Below, piece after piece: positions 50,936-60,088 of a DNA stretch of 64,000 nt. Within the stretch, counting starts at the first letter, position 1; each line of letters starts with the position of its first letter. Position numbers and translations under genes: made by a program. The stretch spans positions 16,857 to 80,856 of the forward strand of contig NZ_ALAP01000107.1 in NCBI RefSeq assembly GCF_000280905.1. Reading direction: 5' to 3'. Below the pieces are notes generated by a model. The model was not told the DNA's origin. It did not search any database and saw nothing but the letters and a program-made list of their open reading frames with translations. This stretch comes from Streptomyces sp. AA1529 (GTDB taxonomy: Bacteria; Actinomycetota; Actinomycetes; Streptomycetales; Streptomycetaceae).

Positions 50936-53488
50936 TCAGGCGCCCCGCAGCACCGCGCCCGTGCGCTCGACCGCCTCGGCGACGGCCGCATCGCGCGCGG
51001 CGGACGCCTCCTCGGCCTTGAGCGTGCGGTCCGGAGCCCGGAAGCGCAGCGCGTAGGCCAGCGACTTGCGGCCCGCGCCCAGCTGCTCGCCGGTGAAGAC
51101 GTCGAACAACCGCAGCGACTCCAGCAGCTCCCCGGCGCCGGCCCGCAACGCGCTCTCCACCGCGGCGGCCGGGACGGCCGCGTCCACGACCAGGGCCACG
51201 TCCTGCGTGGCCACCGGGAACGTGGACACGTGCGGAGCCCGCACCGGGCCGCCGCCGGCCCGCTCGACCAGGTCGAGGTCCAGCTCCATGGCGCAGGTCC
51301 GCTCCGGCAGGCCGAGGGCCTTCAGCACCCGCGGGTGCAGCTCCCCGGCGTGCCCGGCCAGTACCTGCGCGCCGTCCAGCAGCACGTGCAGCGCGGCGCA
51401 GCGCCCCGGATGCCAGGGCGCGTAGGCGGCGCTCTCCACGGTGAGTCGCACGCCCGCCTCGGCGGCGACGGTGCGCGCCGCCTCGACGGCGTCGGCCCAG
51501 GTGGCGGAACGGCCCGCGCCCCACCAGCCGGCGCGCTCCCGGGAACCGGCCAGGACGGCTGCCACGTGCCGCGGCTGCTCCGGCAGCGCGGCGTCCAGCG
51601 CGTCCAACTCCTCCCGGGTGGGCCGCCGGGTGACCGGGGGCCGTCCGGCCACGGCGCCGTTGCCGGTGGGCAGGAAGACCAGGCCCGTCTCGAACAGCGC
51701 CAGGTCGTGGCTGCCGCGCCCGTCGTTGCGGCGCAGCGAGGCCAGCAGGCCGGGCAGCAGCGTGGTGCGCAGCCCGGGCTCCTCGTCGGAGAGCGGATTG
51801 ACGAGCTGCACGGTGTGCCGCCGCGGGTCGCCCGCCTCCAGGCCCAGCGCGTCGAAGGCCGCGGCCCCGACGAACGGGTACGACGGCGCCTCCACATAGC
51901 CCGCGCCCGCCAGCGCGCGGCCGACGCGGCGGTGCAGCCGCTGGCGCTCGGTCAGCCCGCGGCCCGGCAGCGGCCTGGGCAGCGTGGCGGGCAGGTTCTC
52001 GTAGCCCTCCAGCCGGGCGACCTCTTCGGCCAGGTCGTTCGGGTCCGTCAGGTCGGGCCGCCAGGACGGCACGGTGACCGTCAGCTCGTCCGGCGCGCCC
52101 GGGGTGCCGGACGGCGCGGTGTTCCCGTAGACGTCGCAGCCGACCTGCTGGAGGCGGCGCACGACCGTCTCGCGGCCGTAGGCGACGCCCGCGACGCGGT
52201 CGGGGTGGTCGGCGGCCATCCGGACCGTACGCGGCCCCGAGGGAGTGGTGATCTCGGTGACGCCCGGGTCGGCGGTACCGCCCGCGAGGAGCTTGAGCAG
52301 GTCGACGGTGCGCTGCGCCGCCGCTGCCGCCGCCTGCGGGTCGACGCCGCGCTCGAAGCGGCGCGACGCCTCCGAGGAGAGCTTGTGGCGGCGTGCGCTG
52401 CGGGCGACGGAGACCGGGTCGAAGTGCGCGGCCTCGATCACCACGTCCGTCGTACCGGCGGTGCCACCGTCCGGGCCGGCGGCCGCGTCGGCGATCTCGG
52501 TGTCGGCGCCGCCCATCACGCCGGCCAGGCCGATGGGCCCGCGGTCGTCGGTGATGACCAGGTCGCCGGCGTCGAGCGTGCGCTTGACCCCGTCGAGGGT
52601 GATCAGCTTCTCGCCGCTCTCCGCGCGGCGCACCCCGATGGTGCCCTGGACACGGGAGCGGTCGTAGGCGTGCAGCGGCTGGCCCAGCTCCAGCATCACG
52701 TAGTTGGTGATGTCGACGGGCAGCGAGACCGGGCGCATCCCGGCCTTCTGCAGCCTGCGCTGCAGCCAGATCGGGGACCGGGCCCCGGGCCGCAGTCCGG
52801 AGACGGTGCGCGCGGTGAACCGGTCGCAGCCCAGCGGGTCGGCGACCCGCACCGGGTAGCCGTCCGCGGTCGGCGGGGGCACGTCCAGCAGCGCCGGGTC
52901 GCGCAGCGGCAGCCCGTAGGCGGTCGCCGTCTCCCGGGCGAGGCCGCGCAGCGAGAGGCAGTAGCCGCGGTCGGGCGTCACCGCGATGTCGAGGACCTCG
53001 TCCACGAGTTCCAGCAGCTCGATCGCGTCGGTGCCGGCCTCGTGCTCGGGCGGCAGCACCAGGATCCCGCCGTGGTCCTCGCCCAGGCCCAGCTCCCGCT
53101 CGGAGCAGATCATGCCCTCCGAGACGTGCCCGTAGGTCTTCCGGGCGCTGATCTCGAACCCGCCGGGCAGCACCGCACCCGGCAGCACGACGACGACGTT
53201 GTCGCCGACGGCGAAGTTGGTGGCCCCGCAGATGAGGTTCTGCGGCTCCCCGGTGCCGTTCGCCCCGCCCACGTCCACCTGGCAGTAGCGGATGGGCTTC
53301 TTGAACCCGGACAGCTCCTCGACGGCCAGCACTCTGCCCACCACCAACGGGCCCTTGAGCCCGGCACCGGTCCGCTCCACCGTCTCGACCTCGAGACCGG
53401 CCGCGATCAGCCTGGCCGCGACGTCCCGGCCGGTCTCGGAGGCCGGCAGGTCGACGTACTCCCGCAGCCACGAAAGCGGCGCCCGCAT
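50936..53488 (-). CDS. pheT: Phenylalanine-tRNA ligase beta subunit
   Basis: An 850-residue subunit of the alpha2-beta2 enzyme charging tRNA-Phe. Domains in order: N-terminal helix, a tRNA-binding OB domain at about 40-155 (VVGRVLAVEEL and later MICSERELGLGEDHGGI), the B3/B4 editing domain at about 215-400, B5, the inactive catalytic-like core, and a C-terminal FDX-ACB anticodon-binding domain from about 757 (HVSTFPVATQDVALVVDAAV). ATG 53488 shares one base with the pheS stop (TGATG), so the two subunits are translationally coupled. Confidence 0.97.
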   Translation of the reverse strand: MRAPLSWLREYVDLPASETGRDVAARLIAAGLEVETVERTGAGLKGPLVVGRVLAVEELSGFKKPIRYCQVDVGGANGTGEPQNLICGATNFAVGDNVVVVLPGAVLPGGFEISARKTYGHVSEGMICSERELGLGEDHGGILVLPPEHEAGTDAIELLELVDEVLDIAVTPDRGYCLSLRGLARETATAYGLPLRDPALLDVPPPTADGYPVRVADPLGCDRFTARTVSGLRPGARSPIWLQRRLQKAGMRPVSLPVDITNYVMLELGQPLHAYDRSRVQGTIGVRRAESGEKLITLDGVKRTLDAGDLVITDDRGPIGLAGVMGGADTEIADAAAGPDGGTAGTTDVVIEAAHFDPVSVARSARRHKLSSEASRRFERGVDPQAAAAAAQRTVDLLKLLAGGTADPGVTEITTPSGPRTVRMAADHPDRVAGVAYGRETVVRRLQQVGCDVYGNTAPSGTPGAPDELTVTVPSWRPDLTDPNDLAEEVARLEGYENLPATLPRPLPGRGLTERQRLHRRVGRALAGAGYVEAPSYPFVGAAAFDALGLEAGDPRRHTVQLVNPLSDEEPGLRTTLLPGLLASLRRNDGRGSHDLALFETGLVFLPTGNGAVAGRPPVTRRPTREELDALDAALPEQPRHVAAVLAGSRERAGWWGAGRSATWADAVEAARTVAAEAGVRLTVESAAYAPWHPGRCAALHVLLDGAQVLAGHAGELHPRVLKALGLPERTCAMELDLDLVERAGGGPVRAPHVSTFPVATQDVALVVDAAVPAAAVESALRAGAGELLESLRLFDVFTGEQLGAGRKSLAYALRFRAPDRTLKAEEASAARDAAVAEAVERTGAVLRGA

Positions 53489-54609
53489 CAGATCTCCATC
53501 CCGAACGGCAGGGTGAAGCGCACATCACCCTCGACCATGTCTCGCATGTCCTCGACGTTGTGGCGGAACATCAGCATCCGCTCGATGCCGAAGCCGAAGG
53601 CGAACCCGCTGTAGCGCTCCGGGTCGACACCGCAGGCCGTCAGCACCCGCGGGTTGACCATGCCGCAGCCGCCCAGCTCGATCCAGCCCTCGCTGCTGCA
53701 CGTACGGCAGGGGTTGTCCGGGTCGCCCACGGAGGTGCCCCGGCACACGAAGCACACCATGTCCATCTCGGCGGAGGGCTCGGTGAAGGGGAAGTAGGAC
53801 GGCCGCAGCCGGGTGCCCAGCCCCTCCCCGAACAGCGCCGAGACCATGTGGTCGAGGGTGCCCTTGAGGTCGGCCATGGTCAGCCCCTCGTCGACGGCCA
53901 GCAGCTCGACCTGGCCGAAGACGGGGGTGTGCGTGGCGTCCAGCTCGTCGGTGCGGTAGACCCGGCCGGGGCAGATGACGTAGACGGGCAGTTCGCGCTC
54001 CAGCAGCGAGCGGATCTGCACCGGCGAGGTGTGGGTGCGCAGCACCACGCCGGAGTCCTCGACGCCGCCCGGACCCCGCACGAAGAAGGTGTCCTGCATG
54101 GTGCGGGCCGGGTGGTCGGGGTCCAGGTTGAGCGCGTCGAAGTTGAACCACTCGGCCTCGACCTCGGGCCCCTCGGCGACCTCGTAGCCCATCGCCACGA
54201 AGACGTCCTCGATCCGCTCGGACAGCGTGGTCAGCGGGTGCCGGGCGCCGGCCGGGCGGCGGTCGTGGGGCAGCGTGACATCCACGGCCTCCTCGACCAG
54301 CACGCGCTCGTCGCGCTCGCGCTCCAGCTCCTCCTGCCGGGCCTTGAGGGCCTTGCTGACGGCCCCGCGGGCCTGTCCGACCCGCTTGCCCGCCTCCGCC
54401 TTGGCCTGCGGCGGCAGCGCGCCGATCTCGCGGTTGGCCAGCGCCAGCGGGGAGCGGTCCCCCGCGTGCGCCGCCTTGACCTCGCGCAGCGCCTCCAGAT
54501 CCCCGGCGGCGGCGACGGCGCCGAGCGCCTCGTCCCTGGCCCGGTCGATCGCTTCCGGTTTCAGTGCCTCGACCTCGACTGGGTCGTACGACTTGTTGGG
54601 TGCCGACAT
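53488..54609 (-). CDS. pheS: Phenylalanine-tRNA ligase alpha subunit
   Basis: A 373-residue catalytic subunit. An N-terminal coiled-coil domain (about 1-105) binds tRNA. The class II core has motif 2 RVYRTDELDATHTPVF near 218-233, FPFTEPSAEMDMV, and motif 3 GFGIERMLMFRHNVEDM near 340-356. Between them is a short cysteine insert with two CxxC pairs (CFVC and CRTC) that may bind zinc, a feature I recall from actinobacterial PheS. First gene of pheST; I saw no T-box in the 163 bp upstream. Confidence 0.97.
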   Translation of the reverse strand: MSAPNKSYDPVEVEALKPEAIDRARDEALGAVAAAGDLEALREVKAAHAGDRSPLALANREIGALPPQAKAEAGKRVGQARGAVSKALKARQEELERERDERVLVEEAVDVTLPHDRRPAGARHPLTTLSERIEDVFVAMGYEVAEGPEVEAEWFNFDALNLDPDHPARTMQDTFFVRGPGGVEDSGVVLRTHTSPVQIRSLLERELPVYVICPGRVYRTDELDATHTPVFGQVELLAVDEGLTMADLKGTLDHMVSALFGEGLGTRLRPSYFPFTEPSAEMDMVCFVCRGTSVGDPDNPCRTCSSEGWIELGGCGMVNPRVLTACGVDPERYSGFAFGFGIERMLMFRHNVEDMRDMVEGDVRFTLPFGMEI

Positions 54610-54772
54610 CTCTTCCCGTGTTTCCGATTGGTGGCTGCGCCCCGCCCGTGCCCGGTGACTGCGTGCCGGGGCCCGAGTCTAAGGGGGGCCGCCCGGTGGC
54701 GGACACGCGGAGGCCGCCGGGCCTCCGGTGCTGGTTGCGGAGTCGGCCCGTGCGCGCCGGTGAAGCCCGGTG

Positions 54773-55885
54773 TCAGGCCAGGAAGGCCGGGGCGCCCACG
54801 GGCAGGATAAATCGGAACCGGGCCCCGCTCGCGCCCGCGTCCTCGGCTCCGGCCCGCGGCCGCGGGGCGGCCTCGGCGCGGTCGGCGCCCTGCGCCCGTT
54901 CGACGGTGATCACGCCGCCGTGCGCCTCCACGATGCCCTTGACGATGTAGAGGCCCAGGCCCGTACCGCCGCGCCTGCTGCCGCGCCAGAAGCGGGTGAA
55001 GACACGGCTCATGGACTCCTCCGGGATACCCGGCCCCTCGTCGCTGACCGTGACGGCCGTCCCGGCGGCGCCGGGCTCCCGCGGGGACGACGCGGGGCGC
55101 ACCTCGATGGTGACAGTTCCCTCGCCGTGCCGCACCGCGTTTTCCAGCAGGTTGGCCAGCACCTGCTCGATCTTGTCGGGGTCGGCCCACAGGTCGGGGA
55201 GCGAGTCGGCGATCCGCGTGCGGAAGCGGGAGGCGGGCTCGCCCGCGGCGATGTGGGCCTCCACATGCCGCCGCACCACGGCCGGCAGGTCGAGCCGCTG
55301 GCGGCGCACCTCCAGCCGCCCGGAGTCGATGCGGGAGATGTCCAGCAGCTCGGCGATGAGCCGTGTGACGCGGTTGGCGTCCGCGTTGACGGTCTCCAGC
55401 ATCAGCCGCTTCTGGTCGTCGGTGAAGCGCTCCCACTTGGCCAGCAGCGTCGCGGTGAAGCCCTTGACCGAGGTGAGCGGCGAGCGCAGCTCGTGCGCGA
55501 CGGTGGCGATCAGCTCCGCGTGGCTGCGCTCGGTGCGCCGTCTGGCCTCGGTGCCGCGCAGCGTGACGACCACCCGCTCCACCGGCCCGCGCGGGCGCTC
55601 CCGTACATAGCGCGCGGCGACCAGCACCTCGTGGCCGCCGGGCAGCAGCAGGTTCCGCTCGGGCTGCGCGCTGCGGATCGCGAGCCCGCCGTACGGGTCG
55701 GTCAGCTGCCACCAGCGGCGCCCGTCCAGGTCCTCCAGCGGGAGCGCGGTGTGCAGCGGACTGCCCAGCGCCTCCTCCCGGGACCGCCCGGTGATGCGGG
55801 CCGCCGCGGCGTTGAAGCAGACGACGCGCCCGGCGCCGTCGGCGACCACGAGTCCGTCAGGCAGGTCGTCGGGCTGCACGTCCAT
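54773..55885 (-). CDS. Soluble PAS-domain sensor histidine kinase (orphan)
   Basis: A 370-residue kinase. A PAS domain covers about 1-95 (DGLVVADGAGRVVCFNAAAA start), the HisKA dimerisation domain holds the phospho-acceptor in ELIATVAHELRSPLTSVKGF near 122-141, and the HATPase domain follows with the N box NLLENAVRHGEG near 242, G1 SDEGPGIPEESM near 281 and G2 GGTGLGLYIVKGIVEAHGG near 306-324. There are no membrane segments, so it senses a cytoplasmic signal. No response regulator gene is nearby. It lies between pheS and an RNA methyltransferase on the same strand, an arrangement I recall as conserved in Streptomyces. Confidence 0.93.
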   Translation of the reverse strand: MDVQPDDLPDGLVVADGAGRVVCFNAAAARITGRSREEALGSPLHTALPLEDLDGRRWWQLTDPYGGLAIRSAQPERNLLLPGGHEVLVAARYVRERPRGPVERVVVTLRGTEARRRTERSHAELIATVAHELRSPLTSVKGFTATLLAKWERFTDDQKRLMLETVNADANRVTRLIAELLDISRIDSGRLEVRRQRLDLPAVVRRHVEAHIAAGEPASRFRTRIADSLPDLWADPDKIEQVLANLLENAVRHGEGTVTIEVRPASSPREPGAAGTAVTVSDEGPGIPEESMSRVFTRFWRGSRRGGTGLGLYIVKGIVEAHGGVITVERAQGADRAEAAPRPRAGAEDAGASGARFRFILPVGAPAFLA

Positions 55886-55988
55886 GCCGTTCCGCCCCTC
55901 CTCCGGCGCCCTCGGTACCCGGCGCCCGGGGGCGACACCCTACTAGCTCTGGGTGACCGCGTGGCACCTCAGCGGACACGGGGGCATC

Positions 55989-56792
55989 TCAGCTGGCCCG
56001 CTGGGCGCGCGCCGAGGCGTAGAGGCAGACGGCGGCGGCCGTCGCGAGGTTGAGGCTCTCGGCGCGGCCGTGCAGCGGCACCCGCACCACGGCGTCCGCC
56101 AGCGCCCGCGTCGCCTCCGGCAGCCCCCACGCCTCGTTGCCGAACACCCAGGCGGTGGGTGCGGCCATCGCACCGGCGTCGAGTTCCTCGTCCAGGTCCC
56201 GCTCCCCGGTGCCGTCGGCGGCCACCACCCGCACCCCGGCCCCGGACAGCGCCCGGGCCGCCTCCTCGACGGGGACGCCGACGGCGACGGGCAGGTGGAA
56301 GAGCGAACCGGCCGAGGAGCGCACCGCCTTGGGGTTGTACAGGTCCACCGAGGCGTCGGTGAGCACCACCGCGTCGGCTCCGGCGGCGTCGGCGCAGCGC
56401 AGCACGGTGCCCGCGTTCCCGGGGTCGCGCACGTGGGCGAGGACGGCGACCAGCCGGGGGCGGGCCGCCACGATCTCGGCGAAGGGCCGGTCGACGAAGC
56501 GGCAGAGCCCCACGACGCCCTGCGGGGTGACGGTGTCGGACATCTCCGCGACCACCTCGTCCGAGGCGGTGAGCACCGGGACGCGGGCCGCCCGGGCGGC
56601 GTCCAGCAGGTCCGCGTGCCGGTCGGCGGCCTCCGGCGTCGCGTAGACCTCGACCAGGTGCTCCAGCGCCTCCCGCACCGCCTGCGGCCCCTCGGCCAGG
56701 AACCGGCGCTCCTTGCCGCGGAAGCTCCGTCTGCCGAGCTTGCGGGCGGTGACGACGCGGGGCGACCGCAGCGAGGTCAACTCGGGGGGCAT
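55989..56792 (-). CDS. SpoU/TrmH-family RNA 2'-O-methyltransferase (TsnR-like)
   Basis: A 267-residue methyltransferase with an N-terminal substrate-binding domain (RRSFRGKERRFLAEGPQAVR) and the SPOUT catalytic domain: motif 1 VRDPGNAGTVLRCADAAGAD near 118-137, motif 2 WVFGNEAWGLPEAT near 217, motif 3 VPLHGRAESLNLATAAAV near 239. It resembles 23S rRNA ribose methyltransferases such as RlmB or the thiostrepton-resistance type, but the site is unknown. It follows rplT on the same strand, consistent with a ribosome-related role. Confidence 0.92.
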   Translation of the reverse strand: MPPELTSLRSPRVVTARKLGRRSFRGKERRFLAEGPQAVREALEHLVEVYATPEAADRHADLLDAARAARVPVLTASDEVVAEMSDTVTPQGVVGLCRFVDRPFAEIVAARPRLVAVLAHVRDPGNAGTVLRCADAAGADAVVLTDASVDLYNPKAVRSSAGSLFHLPVAVGVPVEEAARALSGAGVRVVAADGTGERDLDEELDAGAMAAPTAWVFGNEAWGLPEATRALADAVVRVPLHGRAESLNLATAAAVCLYASARAQRAS

Positions 56793-56932
56793 GGAGGGTG
56801 CTCGCTCACTTTCGGGGAGGGGCGGGCAGCGTCCGCCGCCGCACACAGTTCTCGCCGCCGCGGCGGAGCCACGGCGGCGAGGGTCCCGGCGACAGGGCCG
56901 AAGGTGTCGGGTCGAAGGCGTCAGCCGGAGGT

Positions 56933-57316
56933 TCAGGCGGCCTTCGGCGCGTTGACGTCGCTCGGCAGCGCCTTCTGCGCGACCTCGACCAGCGCGGTGA
57001 AGGCCGCGGCGTCGTTGACGGCGAGGTCGGCCAGCATCTTGCGGTCGACCTCGACGGAGGCGGCCTTCAGACCCTGGATGAAGCGGTTGTAGGTGATGCC
57101 GTTGGCGCGGGCAGCGGCGTTGATCCGCTGGATCCACAGCTGACGGAAGTCGCCCTTGCGCTTCTTGCGGTCGTTGTAGTTGTAGACGTAGGAGTGGGTG
57201 ACCTGCTCCTTCGCCTTGCGGTACAGGCGCGACCGCTGCCCGCGGTAGCCGCTGGCCTGGTCCAGGATCGCCCGGCGCTTCTTCTGAGCGTTGACCGCCC
57301 GCTTGACGCGTGCCAC
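56933..57316 (-). CDS. rplT: 50S ribosomal protein L20
   Basis: 127 residues starting MARVKRAVNAQKKRRAIL, the invariant L20 start, with SYVYNYNDRKKRKGDFRQLW and INAAARANGITYNRFIQGL following. L20 is needed for early 50S assembly and, in some bacteria, represses its own infC-rpmI-rplT operon. It is the third gene of that operon here. Confidence 0.98.
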   Translation of the reverse strand: MARVKRAVNAQKKRRAILDQASGYRGQRSRLYRKAKEQVTHSYVYNYNDRKKRKGDFRQLWIQRINAAARANGITYNRFIQGLKAASVEVDRKMLADLAVNDAAAFTALVEVAQKALPSDVNAPKAA

Positions 57317-57396
57317 GTGATTACTCCTTGTTGGCGGGTCCGGGAAGGGGCTTCACTGCCCGGCCCGAGTCGATGGGGTCCCGGTCGTGCGGGGAC

Positions 57397-57591
57397 TTAC
57401 TTGCCGAGAAGCTTCTTGATCTTCTTGGCGTCGGCCGGGGCCGCTTCGGTCTTGCCGGCAAGGCGGCGCGTCAGCGTGGACGGCTTGTGCTCGAGAAGGT
57501 GGCGGCGGCCGGCGCGCTGGCGCATCACCTTGCCGGAGCCGGTGACCTTGAAGCGCTTGCGGGCACCACTGTGCGTCTTGTTCTTCGGCAT
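57397..57591 (-). CDS. rpmI: 50S ribosomal protein L35
   Basis: 64 residues beginning MPKNKTHSGARKRFKVTGSG, the L35 signature, rich in Lys and Arg. Stop codon TAA. It lies between infC and rplT with short gaps (about 80 and 100 bp), the standard operon order. Confidence 0.98.
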   Translation of the reverse strand: MPKNKTHSGARKRFKVTGSGKVMRQRAGRRHLLEHKPSTLTRRLAGKTEAAPADAKKIKKLLGK

Positions 57592-57692
57592 GTCGCCGTT
57601 TCACTCCTCGTCGGGACGCTCCCGGTGCCCGGCGGGCAGGCGGAAGCGCCGTTCGTTCGTTTCGGGTTCCAGGGCGGGTGCCCCGGGAGTGC

Positions 57693-58313
57693 TCACGCCT
57701 CGGCGGGCTCCTCGGCGGACTCCTCAGCGGGTGCGGCCCCCTGCTGGCGCTCCGCCTTGCGGGCGGCCTGCGCCTCGCGGGCCTCGGCCATCGCCTCGGT
57801 CTTCTTCTTGTGCGGACCGAGAACCATGATCATGTTGCGGCCGTCCTGCTTCGGGTTGGACTCCACGAAGCCCAGGTCCGCCACGTCGTCCGCGAGCCGC
57901 TGCAGCAGTCGGAAGCCCAGCTCGGGGCGGGACTGCTCACGACCGCGGAACATGATCGTGATCTTGACCTTGTCGCCCTGCTTGAGGAACCGGACGACAT
58001 GACCCTTTTTGGTGTCGTAGTCGTGCGGGTCGATCTTCGGCCGGAGCTTCATCTCCTTGATGACCGTGTGCGCCTGGTTCTTGCGCGCTTCACGGGCCTT
58101 CATGGCCGACTCGTACTTGAACTTGCCGTAGTCCATGAGCTTGCACACCGGCGGACGGGCGTTCGCCGCGACCTCGACCAGGTCGAGGTCGTACTCCTGG
58201 GCGAGCTCCAGGGCCTTGGCAAGCGGCACGATGCCGACCTGCTCGCCGCTGGGACCGACGAGTCGCACCTCGGGGACGCGAATGCGGTCGTTGATGCGGG
58301 GCTCGGCGCTGAT
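57693..58313 (-). CDS. infC: Translation initiation factor IF-3, with ATC start codon
   Basis: 206 residues when started at ATC 58313, encoding ISAEPRINDRIRVPEVRLV, which aligns with the M-S-T-E-T-R-V-N-E-R-I start of mycobacterial IF-3. GAGGAGG lies 4 nt before the ATC and there is no in-frame ATG, GTG or TTG nearby upstream, so a non-standard start is well supported. The N domain (about 1-75) and C domain (RPKIDPHDYDTKKGHVVRFL, then MFRGREQSRPELG) are intact, followed by an Ala/Glu-rich tail. Non-AUG starts in infC are known to allow IF-3 to limit its own translation. Confidence 0.95.
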   Translation of the reverse strand: MSAEPRINDRIRVPEVRLVGPSGEQVGIVPLAKALELAQEYDLDLVEVAANARPPVCKLMDYGKFKYESAMKAREARKNQAHTVIKEMKLRPKIDPHDYDTKKGHVVRFLKQGDKVKITIMFRGREQSRPELGFRLLQRLADDVADLGFVESNPKQDGRNMIMVLGPHKKKTEAMAEAREAQAARKAERQQGAAPAEESAEEPAEA

Positions 58314-58761
58314 GGGGCCTCCTCGGGTACACCGCGCGAGCGTCTGGCGGACGGCCGCGCATGAGTCTGTAATCAGTTGGTGACCACCGCACGCGAACGC
58401 AAAAAACGCCCCGAACGGGTCACAGGCGGGGCTCCTCACAGACCGGGAGCACCGCCGCGGAAACCGCGGGGCGCAGCCTGACCTTTGACCCGCGGCCCGA
58501 GGGGCCACCAGGTGGGAGAGCGGAGCCTCCACTTGCGGGCTGGAGGCGGTCCCTGTCGCTGGCGGCGGGGACGGACTTCAGCCGGTCGGTGTCCCAGCAT
58601 AGCAGCCGGGCGCCGGGAACGCCGCCCGGCACCCGCCCCGGCACGGACGGACCTGCCGGTCCCGGCCGTCGCGCCGGGACCGGGACCCGGCCGCCGGTGC
58701 GGCAGCGGGCCGCGCGGACCGTACGACAATACGGGAGCGGCGGGGGCTTAGGGTGATCCGC
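58314..58761. other. Divergent region between infC and the DUF1844 gene
   Basis: 448 bp with no gene. It carries the infC leader, including the attenuator at 58401-58432, and further upstream the operon promoter, which I cannot place exactly. On the right end TAGGGT (58749-58754) is a good -10 box for the rightward gene, seven bases before its ATG. Confidence 0.5.
58401..58432 (-). promoter_or_regulatory. Transcription attenuator in the infC leader
   Basis: On the minus strand GCCCCG and CGGGGC form a 6-bp stem (58427-58432 with 58408-58413, 13-nt loop), followed after one G by six T residues (58406-58401). This is a classical intrinsic terminator, rare in this genome, placed 88 bp before the infC start codon. 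It suggests premature termination as a control of infC-rpmI-rplT. Confidence 0.7.
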
Positions 58762-59136
58762 ATGAGTGACGCCGCAACCGCCGGGGAGCCCTCCGGTCAG
58801 ACCCCCGACTTCGACAACCTGACCCGCGACATCGCGGACGTGCCGGCCGTCGAGGTGATCACCACCGTGGCGGTGCATCTGATGAGCTCCGCCGCCGTCA
58901 ACCTCGGCCTGGCCGAGGAGGGCGCGCAGCACAAGGACCTGGACGAGGCGCGCAAGCTGATCCAGGCGCTGGCCGGGCTCGTCACCGCGAGCGCCACCGA
59001 GATCGGCTCCTACCACGCCGCGCCGCTGCGCGACGGCCTCAAGTCGCTCCAGCTCGCCTTCCGCGAGGCGTCCGCCGTCCCGGACGAGCCGGGGCAGGGG
59101 CCCGGCGAGAAGTACACCGGACCCGTGCACGGCTGA
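58762..59136 (+). CDS. DUF1844 family protein
   Basis: A 124-residue cytoplasmic protein of the DUF1844 family, common next to infC in actinobacteria. Core segment VEVITTVAVHLMSSAAVNLG followed by DLDEARKLIQALAGL. Function unknown. ATG 58762 is preferred to GTG 58753 because the -10 box TAGGGT ends 7 bp before it, so the mRNA probably starts at the ATG. Confidence 0.9.
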   Translation: MSDAATAGEPSGQTPDFDNLTRDIADVPAVEVITTVAVHLMSSAAVNLGLAEEGAQHKDLDEARKLIQALAGLVTASATEIGSYHAAPLRDGLKSLQLAFREASAVPDEPGQGPGEKYTGPVHG

Positions 59137-59152
59137 GCAGCGGGCCCGCTGC
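59137..59152. terminator. Bidirectional hairpin between DUF1844 and aquaporin
   Basis: GCAGCG (59137-59142), loop GGCC, CGCTGC (59147-59152): a perfect palindrome directly at the DUF1844 stop, between two convergent genes. Confidence 0.55.
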
Positions 59153-59182
59153 CGCGCGGGGCCGTCCGGGACCCTGCGCATC

Positions 59183-59947
59183 TCAGTCGACCCTCGCCTC
59201 GCGGCGCGGCCGGCGGTTGGGCTGCGGGTGCGTGACCACGTGCACGTAGGCCGCCACGGCCCCGCCCACCAGCGGTGCGACGATGAACATCCACAGCTGG
59301 GTGAGGGCCGCTCCACCCGCGAAGAGGGCGGGCCCCAGGCTCCGGGCCGGGTTCACCGACGTGCCGGTCAGCGGGATGCCGACCAGATGGACGACGGCCA
59401 GCGCGATACCGATGGGCAGCCCGTCGAAGCCGACCACCGCCACCTTGTGGGTGACCGCGAGCACGGTGTAGACGAACAGGAACGTCAGCACCACCTCGGC
59501 GACGAAGGCGCCGCCGGTGTTGATGTGCACCGCCGAGCGGTCGCCGAAGCCGTTGCTGCCGAAGCTTCCGCTCGTCTCCAGGCCCGGCACCTGCTTGGCG
59601 ACCAGGAACAGCAGCGCCGCGCCGGCGATCCCGCCGACCAGCTGCGAGACCCAGTACTTGACCGCCAGCTCCAGATCCAGCCGTCCGGCCAGGAACATCC
59701 CCAGCGTCACCGCGGGGTTGAGGTGGGAGCCGGAGATCGGGCCGATGGCGTACGCCATGGCCAGCATCACGAAGCCGAACGTGAGCGCGATGCCCAGCGA
59801 GCCGACGTACTCGGCCGCCAGCACGGCGGCGCCGACGCCGAAGAACACCAGCAGCAGAGTGCCCAGGAACTCCGCGGCGATCGGCTGTGGCTTGTCTTCC
59901 AGGTCTTTGAGCTGTTCCGGACTGGCCTGGAGCGACTTGACCTGCAT
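59183..59947 (-). CDS. Aquaporin / MIP-family channel
   Basis: A 254-residue channel with six membrane helices and the two half-helix motifs: SGSHLNPAVTLGMFLAG near 74 and GTSVNPARSLGPALF near 194. The selectivity-filter residues around the second motif (Arg after NPA present) suggest a water channel (AqpZ-like) rather than a glycerol facilitator, though this is a light inference. The N-terminal 23 residues are hydrophilic. Single gene, convergent with DUF1844. Confidence 0.93.
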   Translation of the reverse strand: MQVKSLQASPEQLKDLEDKPQPIAAEFLGTLLLVFFGVGAAVLAAEYVGSLGIALTFGFVMLAMAYAIGPISGSHLNPAVTLGMFLAGRLDLELAVKYWVSQLVGGIAGAALLFLVAKQVPGLETSGSFGSNGFGDRSAVHINTGGAFVAEVVLTFLFVYTVLAVTHKVAVVGFDGLPIGIALAVVHLVGIPLTGTSVNPARSLGPALFAGGAALTQLWMFIVAPLVGGAVAAYVHVVTHPQPNRRPRREARVD

Positions 59948-60088
59948 GTCGACCTCCCGTGGGGGTCGTCGGAGCCGGCCGGGGGTCGGACATTCCCGGC
60001 ATTCCTCCTGAGTGTCCGACGCGGCCGCCCGGCTCGCACGTCGGGACGGCCCGGCCGGCCCCCGCCCGGACGGCGCCGGACGCGCCCG

